NCBI RefSeq assembly: GCF_001741865.1
Contig: NZ_CP017147.1
Location: forward strand, 2,037,001-2,101,000
Reading direction: 5' to 3'
From: Bosea vaviloviae
GTDB taxonomy: Bacteria > Pseudomonadota > Alphaproteobacteria > Rhizobiales > Beijerinckiaceae
Length of the DNA: 64,000 nucleotides
The position numbers and the translations under genes were made by a program. Below the pieces are notes generated by a model. It was not told where the DNA came from. It searched no databases and saw only the letters and a list, made by a program, of their open reading frames with translations. Positions 52,382 through 61,156 of the stretch are shown piece by piece. Numbering within the stretch: the stretch's first letter is position 1; every line of letters starts with the position of its first letter.

Positions 52382-54146
52382 GCGGGGCGCGATCTCCTAC
52401 CAGGACCGGACGGGAGCGCCCGCACGGGTGGCGTTCATCCGGCGCGGCAGGGGCGCGCCCGTCCTTCTCGTGCATGGCGTCGGCATGCAGGCCTCGGTCT
52501 GGGCGGACCAGATCGAGGAATTGTCGAAGCGCTACGACGTCGTCGCCGTCGACATGCTCGGCCATGGCGGCTCCAGCCTGCCGCCGGCGGATGCGCGGCT
52601 TTCCGACTATGCCGACGCGTTGCTCGCGCTGATAGACGGTCTCGGTCTCCGGAAGGTGCATCTCGTCGGCCATTCCATGGGCGCGCTCGTCTCGCTGGAG
52701 TTCGCTCTGTCGCATCCCTCGCGGCTGGCGAGCGTGACGGCGATGAACGCCACCTTCTGCCGCACGGCCGAGCAGCGCGAGGCGATCGCGCAGCGTCTCG
52801 CGGCGCTGGAGGATGCGGCTGCTCCCCCCGCCTGGGCTGCGACGATCACGCGCTGGTTCGGAGATCCCGTCCCGGCCTCGTGGAGCGGAGCGGCGGCGAC
52901 GGTGCATGCGCTTCTCGATGCGGTCGATCCGGTCGGTTATGCGCGGACCTACCGGCTGTTTGCGACCTCGGACGCCGCCCATCGCGACCGTCTTGCCGGG
53001 CTTTCCGTGCCGGCGCTGTTCATCACCGGCGAAGGTGACCCCAACTCGACCCCCGAGATGTCCCTGGCGATGGCGCGGCTTGCGCCCGGCAGCCGGGCCG
53101 AGATCGTGCCCGACGAGCGCCATATGATGAGCCTGACCGCGCCCGGTGAGATCAGCCGGCGGCTGCTCGCCTTTTTCGCGCAGGCCGAGGCGGCGGCCTT
53201 CGACAAGGGTGCATTCCGCAAGGCGCTCGGCAGCTTCCTGACCGGCGTCACCGTGGTGGCGACGCTCCAGGAGGATGGCGAGCCGCGCGGCTTCACCGCC
53301 AACTCCTTCACCTCTGTCTCGCTCGATCCGCCGCTGGTCCTGGTCTGTATCGCCAAGACGGCGTCGAGCTGCCCGGTCTTCTCGAAAGCGGGCCATTTCT
53401 CGGTGAACATCCTGGCCGAGAGTCAGGCCGATATCTCCAACCTGTTCGCGACCAGGAGCGCCGACAAATTCGCCAGGACCGCCTGGCGCAAGGGGCCGGC
53501 AGGCAGTCCGATCCTGAACGACGTCGCAGCCTGGTTCGATTGCCGGCAGCATGAGCTGATCGAGGCCGGCGACCACGTCATCCTTATTGGCGAGGTGATG
53601 GGCTTCGATCATGAGCCGGCCAACCCGCTCGGCTATTGCCGTGGGGCGCATGTGGCGTTCGGCCTGTCGCTCGACAGCTTCTCCGCGAAGGGCGGCCGGA
53701 TGCGCGTCGGCGCGATCCTGGAGCATGAGCGCGCGATCCTGTTCGTCGCAGGCGAGGGCGGGCGGCTCGACCTGCCCGAGGGCGCTTCGCTCGGCGCGGG
53801 CGGCGATTCGGCGAGCCTGTCGGGGCGCATGAACCATCTTGGCGTCAAGGCCGATCTCGGCTTCCTCTTCGCCGTGTTCGAGGATCGCGAGGCGCCGGGC
53901 GCGACCTCGATCTATTATCGCGGCAGGCTTCTGGAGGTGCCGGAGCCGTCGGGAGCGGTGCGTCTCGTACCGTTCGACGAGATTCAGTGGGAGCGGCTCC
54001 GTGACGAGGCGATCCGCTCGATGCTGCGCCGCTATGTCCGCGAGCGCAGCGAGGACAGCTTCGGCGTCTATGTCGGCGACACCGAGAGCGGCACGGTCCA
54101 GACGCTGACAAAATCACCTACCAAGCCGTTGGCGCAATCGGTCTAG
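52374..54146 (+). CDS. Fusion: alpha/beta hydrolase, flavin reductase, Nudix-like domain
   Basis: 590 residues from the ATG at 52374, overlapping the DUF1185 stop. Residues 1-270: an alpha/beta hydrolase with VLLVHGVGMQASVW, nucleophile LVGHSMGALVS, Asp in TGEGDPNST and His in PDERHMMSL. Residues 280-430: an FMN-binding flavin reductase of the HpaC/RutF type (FRKALGSFLTGVTVVATLQE; GFTANSFTSVSLDPPLVLVC; FSVNILAESQ; GRxxx-like YCRGAHVAF). Residues 440-590: a Nudix-like region (VGAILEHERAILFV) without a complete Nudix box. It probably supplies reduced flavin to the next gene and hydrolyses its product. Confidence 0.88.
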   Translation: MSERGAISYQDRTGAPARVAFIRRGRGAPVLLVHGVGMQASVWADQIEELSKRYDVVAVDMLGHGGSSLPPADARLSDYADALLALIDGLGLRKVHLVGHSMGALVSLEFALSHPSRLASVTAMNATFCRTAEQREAIAQRLAALEDAAAPPAWAATITRWFGDPVPASWSGAAATVHALLDAVDPVGYARTYRLFATSDAAHRDRLAGLSVPALFITGEGDPNSTPEMSLAMARLAPGSRAEIVPDERHMMSLTAPGEISRRLLAFFAQAEAAAFDKGAFRKALGSFLTGVTVVATLQEDGEPRGFTANSFTSVSLDPPLVLVCIAKTASSCPVFSKAGHFSVNILAESQADISNLFATRSADKFARTAWRKGPAGSPILNDVAAWFDCRQHELIEAGDHVILIGEVMGFDHEPANPLGYCRGAHVAFGLSLDSFSAKGGRMRVGAILEHERAILFVAGEGGRLDLPEGASLGAGGDSASLSGRMNHLGVKADLGFLFAVFEDREAPGATSIYYRGRLLEVPEPSGAVRLVPFDEIQWERLRDEAIRSMLRRYVRERSEDSFGVYVGDTESGTVQTLTKSPTKPLAQSV

Positions 54147-54161
54147 ACGAAAGGCGGCGCG

Positions 54162-55199
54162 ATGAAATTCTCCCTCTTCGTCCATATGGAGCGCGCCGAC
54201 CCGGCCAAGTCGCATCGCGAACTCTTCGAGGAGCTGGAGGAGCTCGTCCTGATCTGCGAGGCGGCCGGTTTCGAGACGGCCTGGATCGGCGAGCATCACG
54301 GGATGGAGTTCACCATCGCGCCGAATCCCTTCGTCCAGCTCGCCTATCTCGCGGCGAAGACGACGCGAATCCGGCTCGGAACCGGCAATGTGGTGGCGCC
54401 GTTCTGGCACCCGATCAAGCTCGCGGGCGAGGCGGCGCTGACCGATGTCGCGACGAATGGGCGTCTCGATCTCGGCATTGCGCGCGGGGCCTATTCCTTC
54501 GAATACGAGCGCCTTGTGCCTGGCCTGGATGCCTGGGGCGCGGGCCAGCGCATGCGCGAACTCGTGCCGGCGGTGAAGAAGCTGTGGGCGGGCGACTATG
54601 CCCATCAGGGCGAGTTCTGGTCCTTCCCCGAGACGACCTCCTCGCCCAAGCCGGTGCAGGCGGAACTGCCGGTCTGGATCGCGGCGCGCGACCCCAACAG
54701 CCATGATTTCGCAGTCGTGAATGGCTGCAACGTCCAGGTGACGCCGCTCGCCGCGGGCGATGGCGAGGTGGCGAGCCTGATGGAGCGCTTCGAGACCGCC
54801 GTCGCGAACCATCCCGAGGTCAAGCGCCCGAAGATCATGCTGCTGCAGCACACTTTCGTCTCCGACAGCCCGACCGAGACCGAGGAATTGTCGCAAGCGC
54901 TGAGCGATTTCTACGGCCTGTTCGGCGCCTGGTTCCAGAACAAGCGCCCGATCCGGCAAGGCATCATGGCGCCGCTCGATGCCGAGGAGCGCGCGGTGAT
55001 GCTGCCCGCCTATCGGCCGGAGGCTGTCGCCCAGAACCTCGTCATCGGCGAGCCCGACGCCGTGATCGCGCGATTGAAGGGCTATGAGGCGCTCGGCTTC
55101 GACCAGTTCTCGATCTGGATCGACAGCGGCCTGCCGCATGCGCGCAAGAAGAAGTCGCTCGATCTCTTCATCCGGCATGTCCTGCCGGCCTTTCTCTGA
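54162..55199 (+). CDS. Luciferase-like (LLM class) flavin-dependent monooxygenase
   Basis: 345 residues, bacterial-luciferase TIM barrel: KFSLFVHMERADPAKSH, AWIGEHHGMEF (E-H-H), RIRLGTGNVVAPFWHPIKLA, DVATNGRLDLGIARGAYSFE. It would use reduced FMN made by the fused flavin reductase just upstream. Substrate unknown; RutA and EDTA/NTA monooxygenases are distant relatives. It starts 16 bases after the fusion gene. Confidence 0.9.
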   Translation: MKFSLFVHMERADPAKSHRELFEELEELVLICEAAGFETAWIGEHHGMEFTIAPNPFVQLAYLAAKTTRIRLGTGNVVAPFWHPIKLAGEAALTDVATNGRLDLGIARGAYSFEYERLVPGLDAWGAGQRMRELVPAVKKLWAGDYAHQGEFWSFPETTSSPKPVQAELPVWIAARDPNSHDFAVVNGCNVQVTPLAAGDGEVASLMERFETAVANHPEVKRPKIMLLQHTFVSDSPTETEELSQALSDFYGLFGAWFQNKRPIRQGIMAPLDAEERAVMLPAYRPEAVAQNLVIGEPDAVIARLKGYEALGFDQFSIWIDSGLPHARKKKSLDLFIRHVLPAFL

Positions 55200-55211
55200 C
55201 GGAGGGCGTCG

Positions 55212-56389
55212 ATGACCTTGCCGCGGTTCCAGCTCTATATCGACGGCGCCTTCGTCGACGCGGCGGAGACCTTTGAGAGCCTCGACCCGGCGACTGGCGC
55301 GGCCTGGGCGCTGATGCCGGCGGCGGGGAAGCCGAGATCAACCGCGCCGTCGAGGCGGCGGACCGCGCCTTCCATGACCCGGCCTGGGCCGGGCTGACCG
55401 CGACCCAGCGCGGCAAGCTGCTGATCAAGCTCGGCGATCTCGTCGCCCAACATGCCGGCCGCCTGGCCGAGCTGGAGACGCGCGACACCGGCAAGATCAT
55501 TCGCGAGACGCGGGCGCAGATCGGCTACGTCGCCGATTACTACCGCTATTTCGGTGGCCTTGCCGACAAGATCGAAGGTGCGCATCTGCCGATCGACAAG
55601 CCGGACATGGAGGTCTTCCTGCGCCGCGAGCCGATCGGCGTCGTTGCCGCCATCGTGCCGTGGAACTCGCAGCTCTTCCTGTCCGCCGTGAAGCTCGGGC
55701 CCGCGCTCGCCGCCGGCTGCACCGTCGTGCTGAAGGCCTCGGAGGACGGGCCGGCGCCGCTGCTCGAATTCGCGCGACTGGTCGATGCCGCGGGCTTTCC
55801 CAGGGGTGTCGTCAATATCGTCACCGGCTTCGGCGAGCCCGCCGGGCGCGCCCTGACGAGCCACCCGAAAGTGGCGCGCGTCGCCTTTACCGGCGGGCCG
55901 GCGACGGCACGCCAGGTGGTGCGCAACACCGCAGAGAACCTGGCGCATGTGACACTGGAGCTCGGCGGCAAATCGCCCGTCCTGGTCTTCGCGGATGCTG
56001 ATCTCGACAGCGTCTCCAACGCCATCATCGCCGGCATCTTCGCGGCGACCGGCCAGAGCTGCGTCGCCGGGTCCCGGCTCTATGTCGAGCGCCCGGTGCA
56101 TGACCGCCTGGTCGCCATCCTCACCGAGAAGGCGCCGCTCGTCGCATCGGGCGTCGCTGCGGGCGTGCTCATGGTGTTCGTCATGTCGCTCGGCTACTTC
56201 GTCACGCCCGCGCTGCTCGGCGGAACCTCCAACATGATGCTGGCCGAGCTGATCGCGCAGTTGGTGCAGTCGCTGCTCAACTGGGGGCTGGCGGGGGCGG
56301 CGGCCCTCGTCCTGCTCGTGGTGACGCTCGCCATCTATGCGGTGCAGTTCCGCTATTTCGGCTTCGGCGGCAGCCGGGAGGCGAGGTAG
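55212..56389 (+). pseudogene. Aldehyde dehydrogenase, frameshifted and fused by deletion to an ABC permease tail
   Basis: The frame starting at 55212 (RFQLYIDGAFVDAAETFESL) is an NAD-dependent aldehyde dehydrogenase but breaks at a GGGG run (55325-55328); one more G would restore the frame (EAEINRAVEAADRAFHDPAW). In the next frame it continues with PWNSQLFLSAVKLGPALAAG, LELGGKSPVLVF (catalytic Glu) and FAATGQSCVAGS (catalytic Cys). At about 56131-56140 it passes in frame into VLMVFVMSLGYFVTPALLGG, the end of a PotB-like permease. About 170 dehydrogenase residues and most of the permease, and any binding-protein gene, are missing. Not expected to be functional. Confidence 0.85.
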
Positions 56390-56392
56390 GCC

Positions 56393-57193
56393 ATGCTGCT
56401 GGATTTCGATCGTCTCGGCTGGCTGCGCCATGCCCTTTGCCTTGTCGCCGTGCTTGTCGGCTTGTTCCTGCTCCTGCCGATCCTGCTGATCGTCGCTTTG
56501 TCCTTCGGCTCCTCGCAATGGCTGCAATTCCCGCCGCCGGCCTGGACGCTGAAATGGTATGGTCAGCTCTTCGCCGACCCGGAATGGCTGACTTCCTTCT
56601 TCGTCAGTCTCAGGATCGCGCTGACCGTCATGGTGCTGTCGACCGTCATCGGGCTGATGGCGTCGTTCGGGCTGACACGCGGGCGCTTCCCGGGGCGCGA
56701 ACTGGTCCGCGCCTTGTTCCTGACGCCGATGGTTTTGCCGGTCGTGGTGCTGGCAGTGGCGCTTTATGCGCTGTTCCTGCGGATCCAGCTCAACGGCACC
56801 TTCATCGGCTTCGTCATCGCCCATCTGGTGGTGGCGCTGCCATTTGCCATCATTTCGATCTGCAATGCGCTGGAGCGCTTCGATACAGCGATCGAGGAAG
56901 CCGCGATCATCTGCGGCGCGAGCCCGCTGGAGGCCAAGCTCAGGGTGACGATCCCTTCGATCCAGCTTGGTGTGTTCGGCGCGGCGATCTTCTCGTTCCT
57001 GGCGTCTTGGGACGAGGTCGTCATCGCCATCTTCATGGCGAGCCCCGACCTCCAGACCTTGCCCGTACGAATCTTCTCGACGCTGCGGCAGGATCTCTCG
57101 CCGGTCATCGCCGCCGTATCCTCGATCCTCGTCGGCTTCACCGCCGTGCTGATGCTGCTCGCCGCCTTCCTGCGCAAGGACAAACCCTCATGA
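56393..57193 (+). CDS. ABC importer permease (PotC-like)
   Basis: 266 residues with six membrane helices (LRHALCLVAVLVGLFLLLPI first). EAA loop EEAAIICGASPLEAKLRVTI near residue 164. Intact, but its partner permease survives only as a tail in the upstream fusion, so the importer is probably inactive unless other permease and binding genes serve it. It overlaps the ATPase gene (ATGA). Confidence 0.9.
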   Translation: MLLDFDRLGWLRHALCLVAVLVGLFLLLPILLIVALSFGSSQWLQFPPPAWTLKWYGQLFADPEWLTSFFVSLRIALTVMVLSTVIGLMASFGLTRGRFPGRELVRALFLTPMVLPVVVLAVALYALFLRIQLNGTFIGFVIAHLVVALPFAIISICNALERFDTAIEEAAIICGASPLEAKLRVTIPSIQLGVFGAAIFSFLASWDEVVIAIFMASPDLQTLPVRIFSTLRQDLSPVIAAVSSILVGFTAVLMLLAAFLRKDKPS

Positions 57194-58275
57194 CGACACC
57201 CTTCCTGTCCATCAGGGGCGTCGCCAAGCGCTATGGCGCGGTCGCCGCGGTGGAGGATGTTTCGCTGGATATCGCGGAGGGCGAGTTCGTGACGTTCCTG
57301 GGCCCGTCCGGTTCCGGCAAGAGCACGACGCTCTATGTCATCGCCGGGTTCCAGGAGCCCTCAGCCGGCGATGTGCTGCTGCGCGGAAGCTCGCTGCTGC
57401 GGGTGCCGTCGAACAAGCGCAATATCGGCATGGTCTTCCAGCGCTATACGCTGTTTCCGCATCTGAGCATCGCCGACAACATCGCCTTTCCGCTCAAGGT
57501 CCGGCGTCGCTCGAAGGCGGAGATCGATGCGCGGGTTCAGGCCATGCTCAGGCTCGTGCGGCTGGAGCGCTATGCGGAGCGCATGCCGGCGCAGCTTTCG
57601 GGCGGCCAGCAGCAGCGCGTGGCCCTGGCCCGCGCCCTGGCCTATGACCCGCCATTGCTCCTGATGGACGAGCCGCTGTCGGCGCTCGACAAGAAATTGA
57701 AGGAAGAGATCCAGTTCGAGATCAAGCGCATCCATAACGAGACCGGGGTGACGATCCTCTATGTCACGCATGACCAGGAGGAGGCGTTGCGCCTGTCCGA
57801 CCGCGTCGCCTTGTTCAACAATGGCCGGATCGAGCAGGTCGGGTCCGGCCGCGACCTTTACGATGCACCCGCCACGCATTTCGTCGCTGGCTTCATCGGC
57901 AACTCCAACTTCCTGCCGGCTAAGGTCGCGTTCGCGAGCGGTGCCGCCTTCGAGGCGGTTCTGCCGGATGGCTCGCGGCTTCCGGGCGTTGCCGGCGCCG
58001 GTTTCAAGGCCGGGGACGATGTCGCGATCATGGTCCGGCCGGAGCGCCTCACGATCACCCGGGGCGACGACATGGCGGCAGGGCTGGTCCCAGCCACCGT
58101 CACCGCGACGACCTTCCTCGGTGATGTCGTGCATGTCCTGACGCGCACGAGCTGGGGCGGCGAGGTCTCGATCCGCTTGCCCTGCGACGGTTTCAAGGGC
58201 CAGCCGCCGCAAACCGCGGACCAGGTCCGTCTTGGCTGGCCGGCGGGAGCCGCCCGCATCTACAGCGCACCCTGA
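57190..58275 (+). CDS. ABC importer ATPase (PotA type)
   Basis: 361 residues from the ATG at 57190. Walker A GPSGSGKSTTLYVIAGF, signature LSGGQQQRVALARAL, Walker B LLLMDEPLSALDKKL, H-loop VTHDQEEAL, and a C-terminal TOBE domain (VAIMVRPERLTITRG). End of the catabolic cluster. A family A repeat follows before the converging glnT. Confidence 0.92.
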   Translation: MTTPFLSIRGVAKRYGAVAAVEDVSLDIAEGEFVTFLGPSGSGKSTTLYVIAGFQEPSAGDVLLRGSSLLRVPSNKRNIGMVFQRYTLFPHLSIADNIAFPLKVRRRSKAEIDARVQAMLRLVRLERYAERMPAQLSGGQQQRVALARALAYDPPLLLMDEPLSALDKKLKEEIQFEIKRIHNETGVTILYVTHDQEEALRLSDRVALFNNGRIEQVGSGRDLYDAPATHFVAGFIGNSNFLPAKVAFASGAAFEAVLPDGSRLPGVAGAGFKAGDDVAIMVRPERLTITRGDDMAAGLVPATVTATTFLGDVVHVLTRTSWGGEVSIRLPCDGFKGQPPQTADQVRLGWPAGAARIYSAP

Positions 58276-58314
58276 GAGAGTGGGGAAACCGGTTGGATGG
58301 CGGCGGGCCGCCAA

Positions 58315-58393
58315 CGTCATTGCGAGCGCAGCGAAGCAATCCAGAGCCGTCGAGCGAGCCCTCCTGGATTGCTTCGCTGCGCTCGCAATGACG
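58315..58393. repeat. Palindromic intergenic repeat, family A (copy 4)
   Basis: Arms CGTCATTGCGAGCGCAGCG and its reverse complement at the right, inner GAAGCAATCCAG paired with CTGGATTGCTTC. Almost the same as copy 3. It lies between the converging ATPase and glnT genes and may act as a two-way terminator. Confidence 0.9.
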
Positions 58394-58415
58394 AGAAGGC
58401 TCCGCTCCAGCGCCC

Positions 58416-59714
58416 TCAGCAATCGAGCGTCACGTCACGCTCCCACTGGGTGAGATGGCGTGCGTAATCGTTCCATTCCTGATGCTTGAGCTTGAGATAG
58501 GCGGGAACGAACGCGCCAAGCCCCTCCTTCAGGACCTCCGAGGCTTCGAGCGCGCGCAGCGCGTCGAGCATGTTGAGCGGCAGCTTCTTGACGCCCTCGA
58601 CCAGGTGGCCGTCCGTGTACATGTTGATGTCGAGGCGCTTGCCGGGATCGCGCTTGTTGCGGATGCCGTCGAGGCCGGCGGCGACGATGCCGGCTTGCAG
58701 GAGATAGGGGTTGGCTGCGCCGTCGGGCAGCCGCAATTCGAACCGCCCACCCTCGGGTATGCGGATCATATGGGTGCGGTTGTTGCCGGAATAGGTCACG
58801 GTGTTGGGCGACCAGGTCGCGCCGGAGGTTGTGCGCGGCGCATTGATGCGCTTGTAGGAGTTCACCGTCGGGTTGAACAAGGCGCAGAGCGCGTCGGCTG
58901 AATGGATCACGCCGCCGATGAAGTGATAGCCGAGCTGCGAGACGCCGAGCTCGCCGGCCTCATCCTCGAACAGGTTGCGCTCGCCGTTCCAGACCGAGAC
59001 ATGGGCGTGGCAGCCGCTGCCGGTCAGGTTCAGGAACGGCTTCGGCATGAAGGTCGCCCGCAGGCCATGCTTCTCGGCGATCGATTTCGCCATGTATTTG
59101 AAGAAGGAATGGCGGTCGGCGGTGACGAGCACGTCGCCGAAATTCCAGTTCATCTCGAACTGGCCGTTCGCGTCCTCATGGTCGTTTTGATAGGGCTTCC
59201 AGCCGAGCGCCAGCATCGCGTCGCAGAGTTCGGCGATGACGTCGTATTGGCGCATCAGGGCCGACTGGTCGTAGCAGGGTTTTGTCTGCCTGTCGGCGCT
59301 GTCGCAGACCTCGAGGCCGTCGGGCGTGGTCAGGAAGAACTCGCATTCGACGCCGGTCTTCATCGTATAGCCCTGGGCGGCGGCGTCCTTGACCAGGCGC
59401 TTGAGCAGGTTGCGCGGGGCTTGCGCGACCTCCTTGCCGTTCATCCACAGATCGGCCGCAAGCCAGCCGACCTCCGGCTTCCAGGGCAGCTGGATCAGGC
59501 TGTCAGGGTCGGGCACGGCAAAGAGATCGGGGTCGGCCGGCGTCATGTCGAGCCAGGTCGCGAAACCGGCGAAGCCGGCGCCGCTCCTCGCCATGCCGTT
59601 GATGGCGCTGGCGGGAACCAGTTTTGCGCGCTGGACGCCGAACAGATCGGTGTAGGAGATCAAGAAATACTTGATGCCGCGCTCCTTGGCGGCGGCCGCG
59701 AGATCGACGGTCAT
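58416..59714 (-). CDS. glnT: Glutamine synthetase-like enzyme (GlnT / gamma-glutamylmethylamide synthetase type)
   Basis: 432 residues. Glutamine-synthetase fold: N-terminal YFLISYTDLFGVQRAKLV, MKTGVECEFFLT (Glu metal ligands), NDHEDANGQFEMNW, TGSGCHAHVSVW (His-x-His) and the ammonium/arginine loop IRIPEGGRFELRLPDGAANP. It is of the short rhizobial GlnT type, whose close relatives include gamma-glutamylmethylamide synthetases. It makes a gamma-glutamyl amide from glutamate, ATP and ammonia or an amine. It is the last gene of the glxBCD-glnT cluster, 60 bases after glxD. Confidence 0.9.
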   Translation of the reverse strand: MTVDLAAAAKERGIKYFLISYTDLFGVQRAKLVPASAINGMARSGAGFAGFATWLDMTPADPDLFAVPDPDSLIQLPWKPEVGWLAADLWMNGKEVAQAPRNLLKRLVKDAAAQGYTMKTGVECEFFLTTPDGLEVCDSADRQTKPCYDQSALMRQYDVIAELCDAMLALGWKPYQNDHEDANGQFEMNWNFGDVLVTADRHSFFKYMAKSIAEKHGLRATFMPKPFLNLTGSGCHAHVSVWNGERNLFEDEAGELGVSQLGYHFIGGVIHSADALCALFNPTVNSYKRINAPRTTSGATWSPNTVTYSGNNRTHMIRIPEGGRFELRLPDGAANPYLLQAGIVAAGLDGIRNKRDPGKRLDINMYTDGHLVEGVKKLPLNMLDALRALEASEVLKEGLGAFVPAYLKLKHQEWNDYARHLTQWERDVTLDC

Positions 59715-59774
59715 TCAATTCCCCATTCTTCAAACGATAAGGGCCGCCTCGTTGGACGGCCCCGTCTGTGGCTT

Positions 59775-61145
59775 TCAGAACCCGGCGCTACCGGGAATCC
59801 AGTTGGTGCCGGCCAGCGGCACGCGCGCCATGGCGGCCGCTTCCACGGTCAGCGCCACGAGATCCTCCGGCTCCAGATTATGGACATGGCTCTTGCCGCA
59901 GGCGCGCGCGATGGTCTGCGTTTCCAACGCCAGGACGGAGAGGTAATTCGCCAATCTGCGCCCGGCCTTGACCGGGTCGAGACGTGCGGCGAGCTCGGGA
60001 TCCTGCGTCGTGATGCCGGCGGGATCGCGCCCCTCATGCCAGTCGTCATAAGCGCCGGCCGTGGTGCCGAGCTTGGCGTATTCCGCCTCCAGCCGCGGGT
60101 CGTTGTCGCCGAGCGCGATCAGTGCCGCGGTGCCGATCGCGACCGCATCCGCGCCGAGCGCCAGCGCCTTGGCGACGTCGGCGCCGGTCCTGATGCCGCC
60201 GGAGACGATGAGTTGGACCTTGCGATGCATGCCGAGATCCTGCAGCGCCTGCACGGCCGGGCGGATGGCGGCCAGGATCGGCAGGCCGACATTCTCGATG
60301 AAGACCTCCTGCGTCGCTGCCGTGCCACCCTGCATGCCGTCGAGCACCACGACATCGGCGCCGGACTTTACGGCGAGTGCGGTGTCGTAATAGGGCCGGC
60401 TCGCGCCGACCTTCACATAGATCGGCTTCTCCCAATCGGTGATCTCGCGCAGCTCCTCGATCTTGATCTCGAGATCGTCGGGGCCGGTCCAGTCCGGGTG
60501 GCGGCAGGCCGAGCGCTGGTCGATGCCTTCCGGCAGGTTGCGCATCCTGGCGACGCGCGGGGAAATCTTCTGGCCGAGCAGCATGCCGCCGCCGCCCGGC
60601 TTCGCGCCCTGGCCGATCACGATCTCGATCGCGTCGGCCTTGCGCAGATCGTCCGGGTTCATGCCGTAGCGCGAGGGCAGGTACTGGTAGATCAGCGTCT
60701 GCGAATGGCCACGCTCCTCCGGTGTCATGCCGCCATCGCCCGTCGTCGTCGAGGTGCCGACGATCGTCGCGCCGCGCCCGAGCGCTTCCTTGGCCGGTCC
60801 CGACAAGGCGCCGAAGCTCATTCCGGCGATCGTGATCGGGATCTTGAGATGGATCGGCTTCTTGGCGAAGCGCGCGCCGAGCACGACATCGGTGCCGCAT
60901 TTCTCGCGATAGCCTTCGAGCGGGTAGCGCGAGATCGAGGCGCCCAGGAACAGCAGGTCGTCGAAATGCGGCAGCTTGCGCTTCGCCCCGCCGCCGCGAA
61001 TGTCGTAGATGCCGGTCGCGGCGGCGCGCTGGATTTCCGAGATCGTATGCGGGTCGAAGGTCGCGGAGAAGCGCGGCGTGGTCTGCGCGGTCGCCGGCAT
61101 GTCGAGATGCGGTGCAGCCGGCATGGGCTTGAGTGACGCGGTCAT
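59775..61145 (-). CDS. glxD: GlxD/MgsC, FMN-binding glutamate synthase large-subunit-like protein
   Basis: 456 residues from the start at 61145 (an open frame to 61316 overlaps glxC). The FMN and 3Fe-4S-type glutamate-synthase core: RKLPHFDDLLFLGASISRYP, IAGMSFGALSGPAKEAL, GEGGMTPEE-like GDGGMTPEERG, KPGGGGMLLGQK-type segment in GAKPGGGGMLLGQ, KVGASRPYYDTALAV and GTAALIALGDND. It joins glutamine-derived ammonia, or an amine, to 2-oxoglutarate with GlxB and GlxC. Gap of 11 bases to glxC. Confidence 0.9.
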   Translation of the reverse strand: MTASLKPMPAAPHLDMPATAQTTPRFSATFDPHTISEIQRAAATGIYDIRGGGAKRKLPHFDDLLFLGASISRYPLEGYREKCGTDVVLGARFAKKPIHLKIPITIAGMSFGALSGPAKEALGRGATIVGTSTTTGDGGMTPEERGHSQTLIYQYLPSRYGMNPDDLRKADAIEIVIGQGAKPGGGGMLLGQKISPRVARMRNLPEGIDQRSACRHPDWTGPDDLEIKIEELREITDWEKPIYVKVGASRPYYDTALAVKSGADVVVLDGMQGGTAATQEVFIENVGLPILAAIRPAVQALQDLGMHRKVQLIVSGGIRTGADVAKALALGADAVAIGTAALIALGDNDPRLEAEYAKLGTTAGAYDDWHEGRDPAGITTQDPELAARLDPVKAGRRLANYLSVLALETQTIARACGKSHVHNLEPEDLVALTVEAAAMARVPLAGTNWIPGSAGF

Positions 61146-61156
61146 GGGGTGCTCGC

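Noticed and set aside
52353..53837. 494-codon minus-strand open frame opposite the hydrolase-reductase fusion
   Set aside because: Antisense shadow; no motifs, and the plus-strand domains are in full order.
52374..54146. Possible frameshift joining a hydrolase and a flavin reductase
   Set aside because: The frame is open and continuous through a sensible linker near residues 270-285, with no stop or repeat run at the joint, so a true fusion is more likely than an error.
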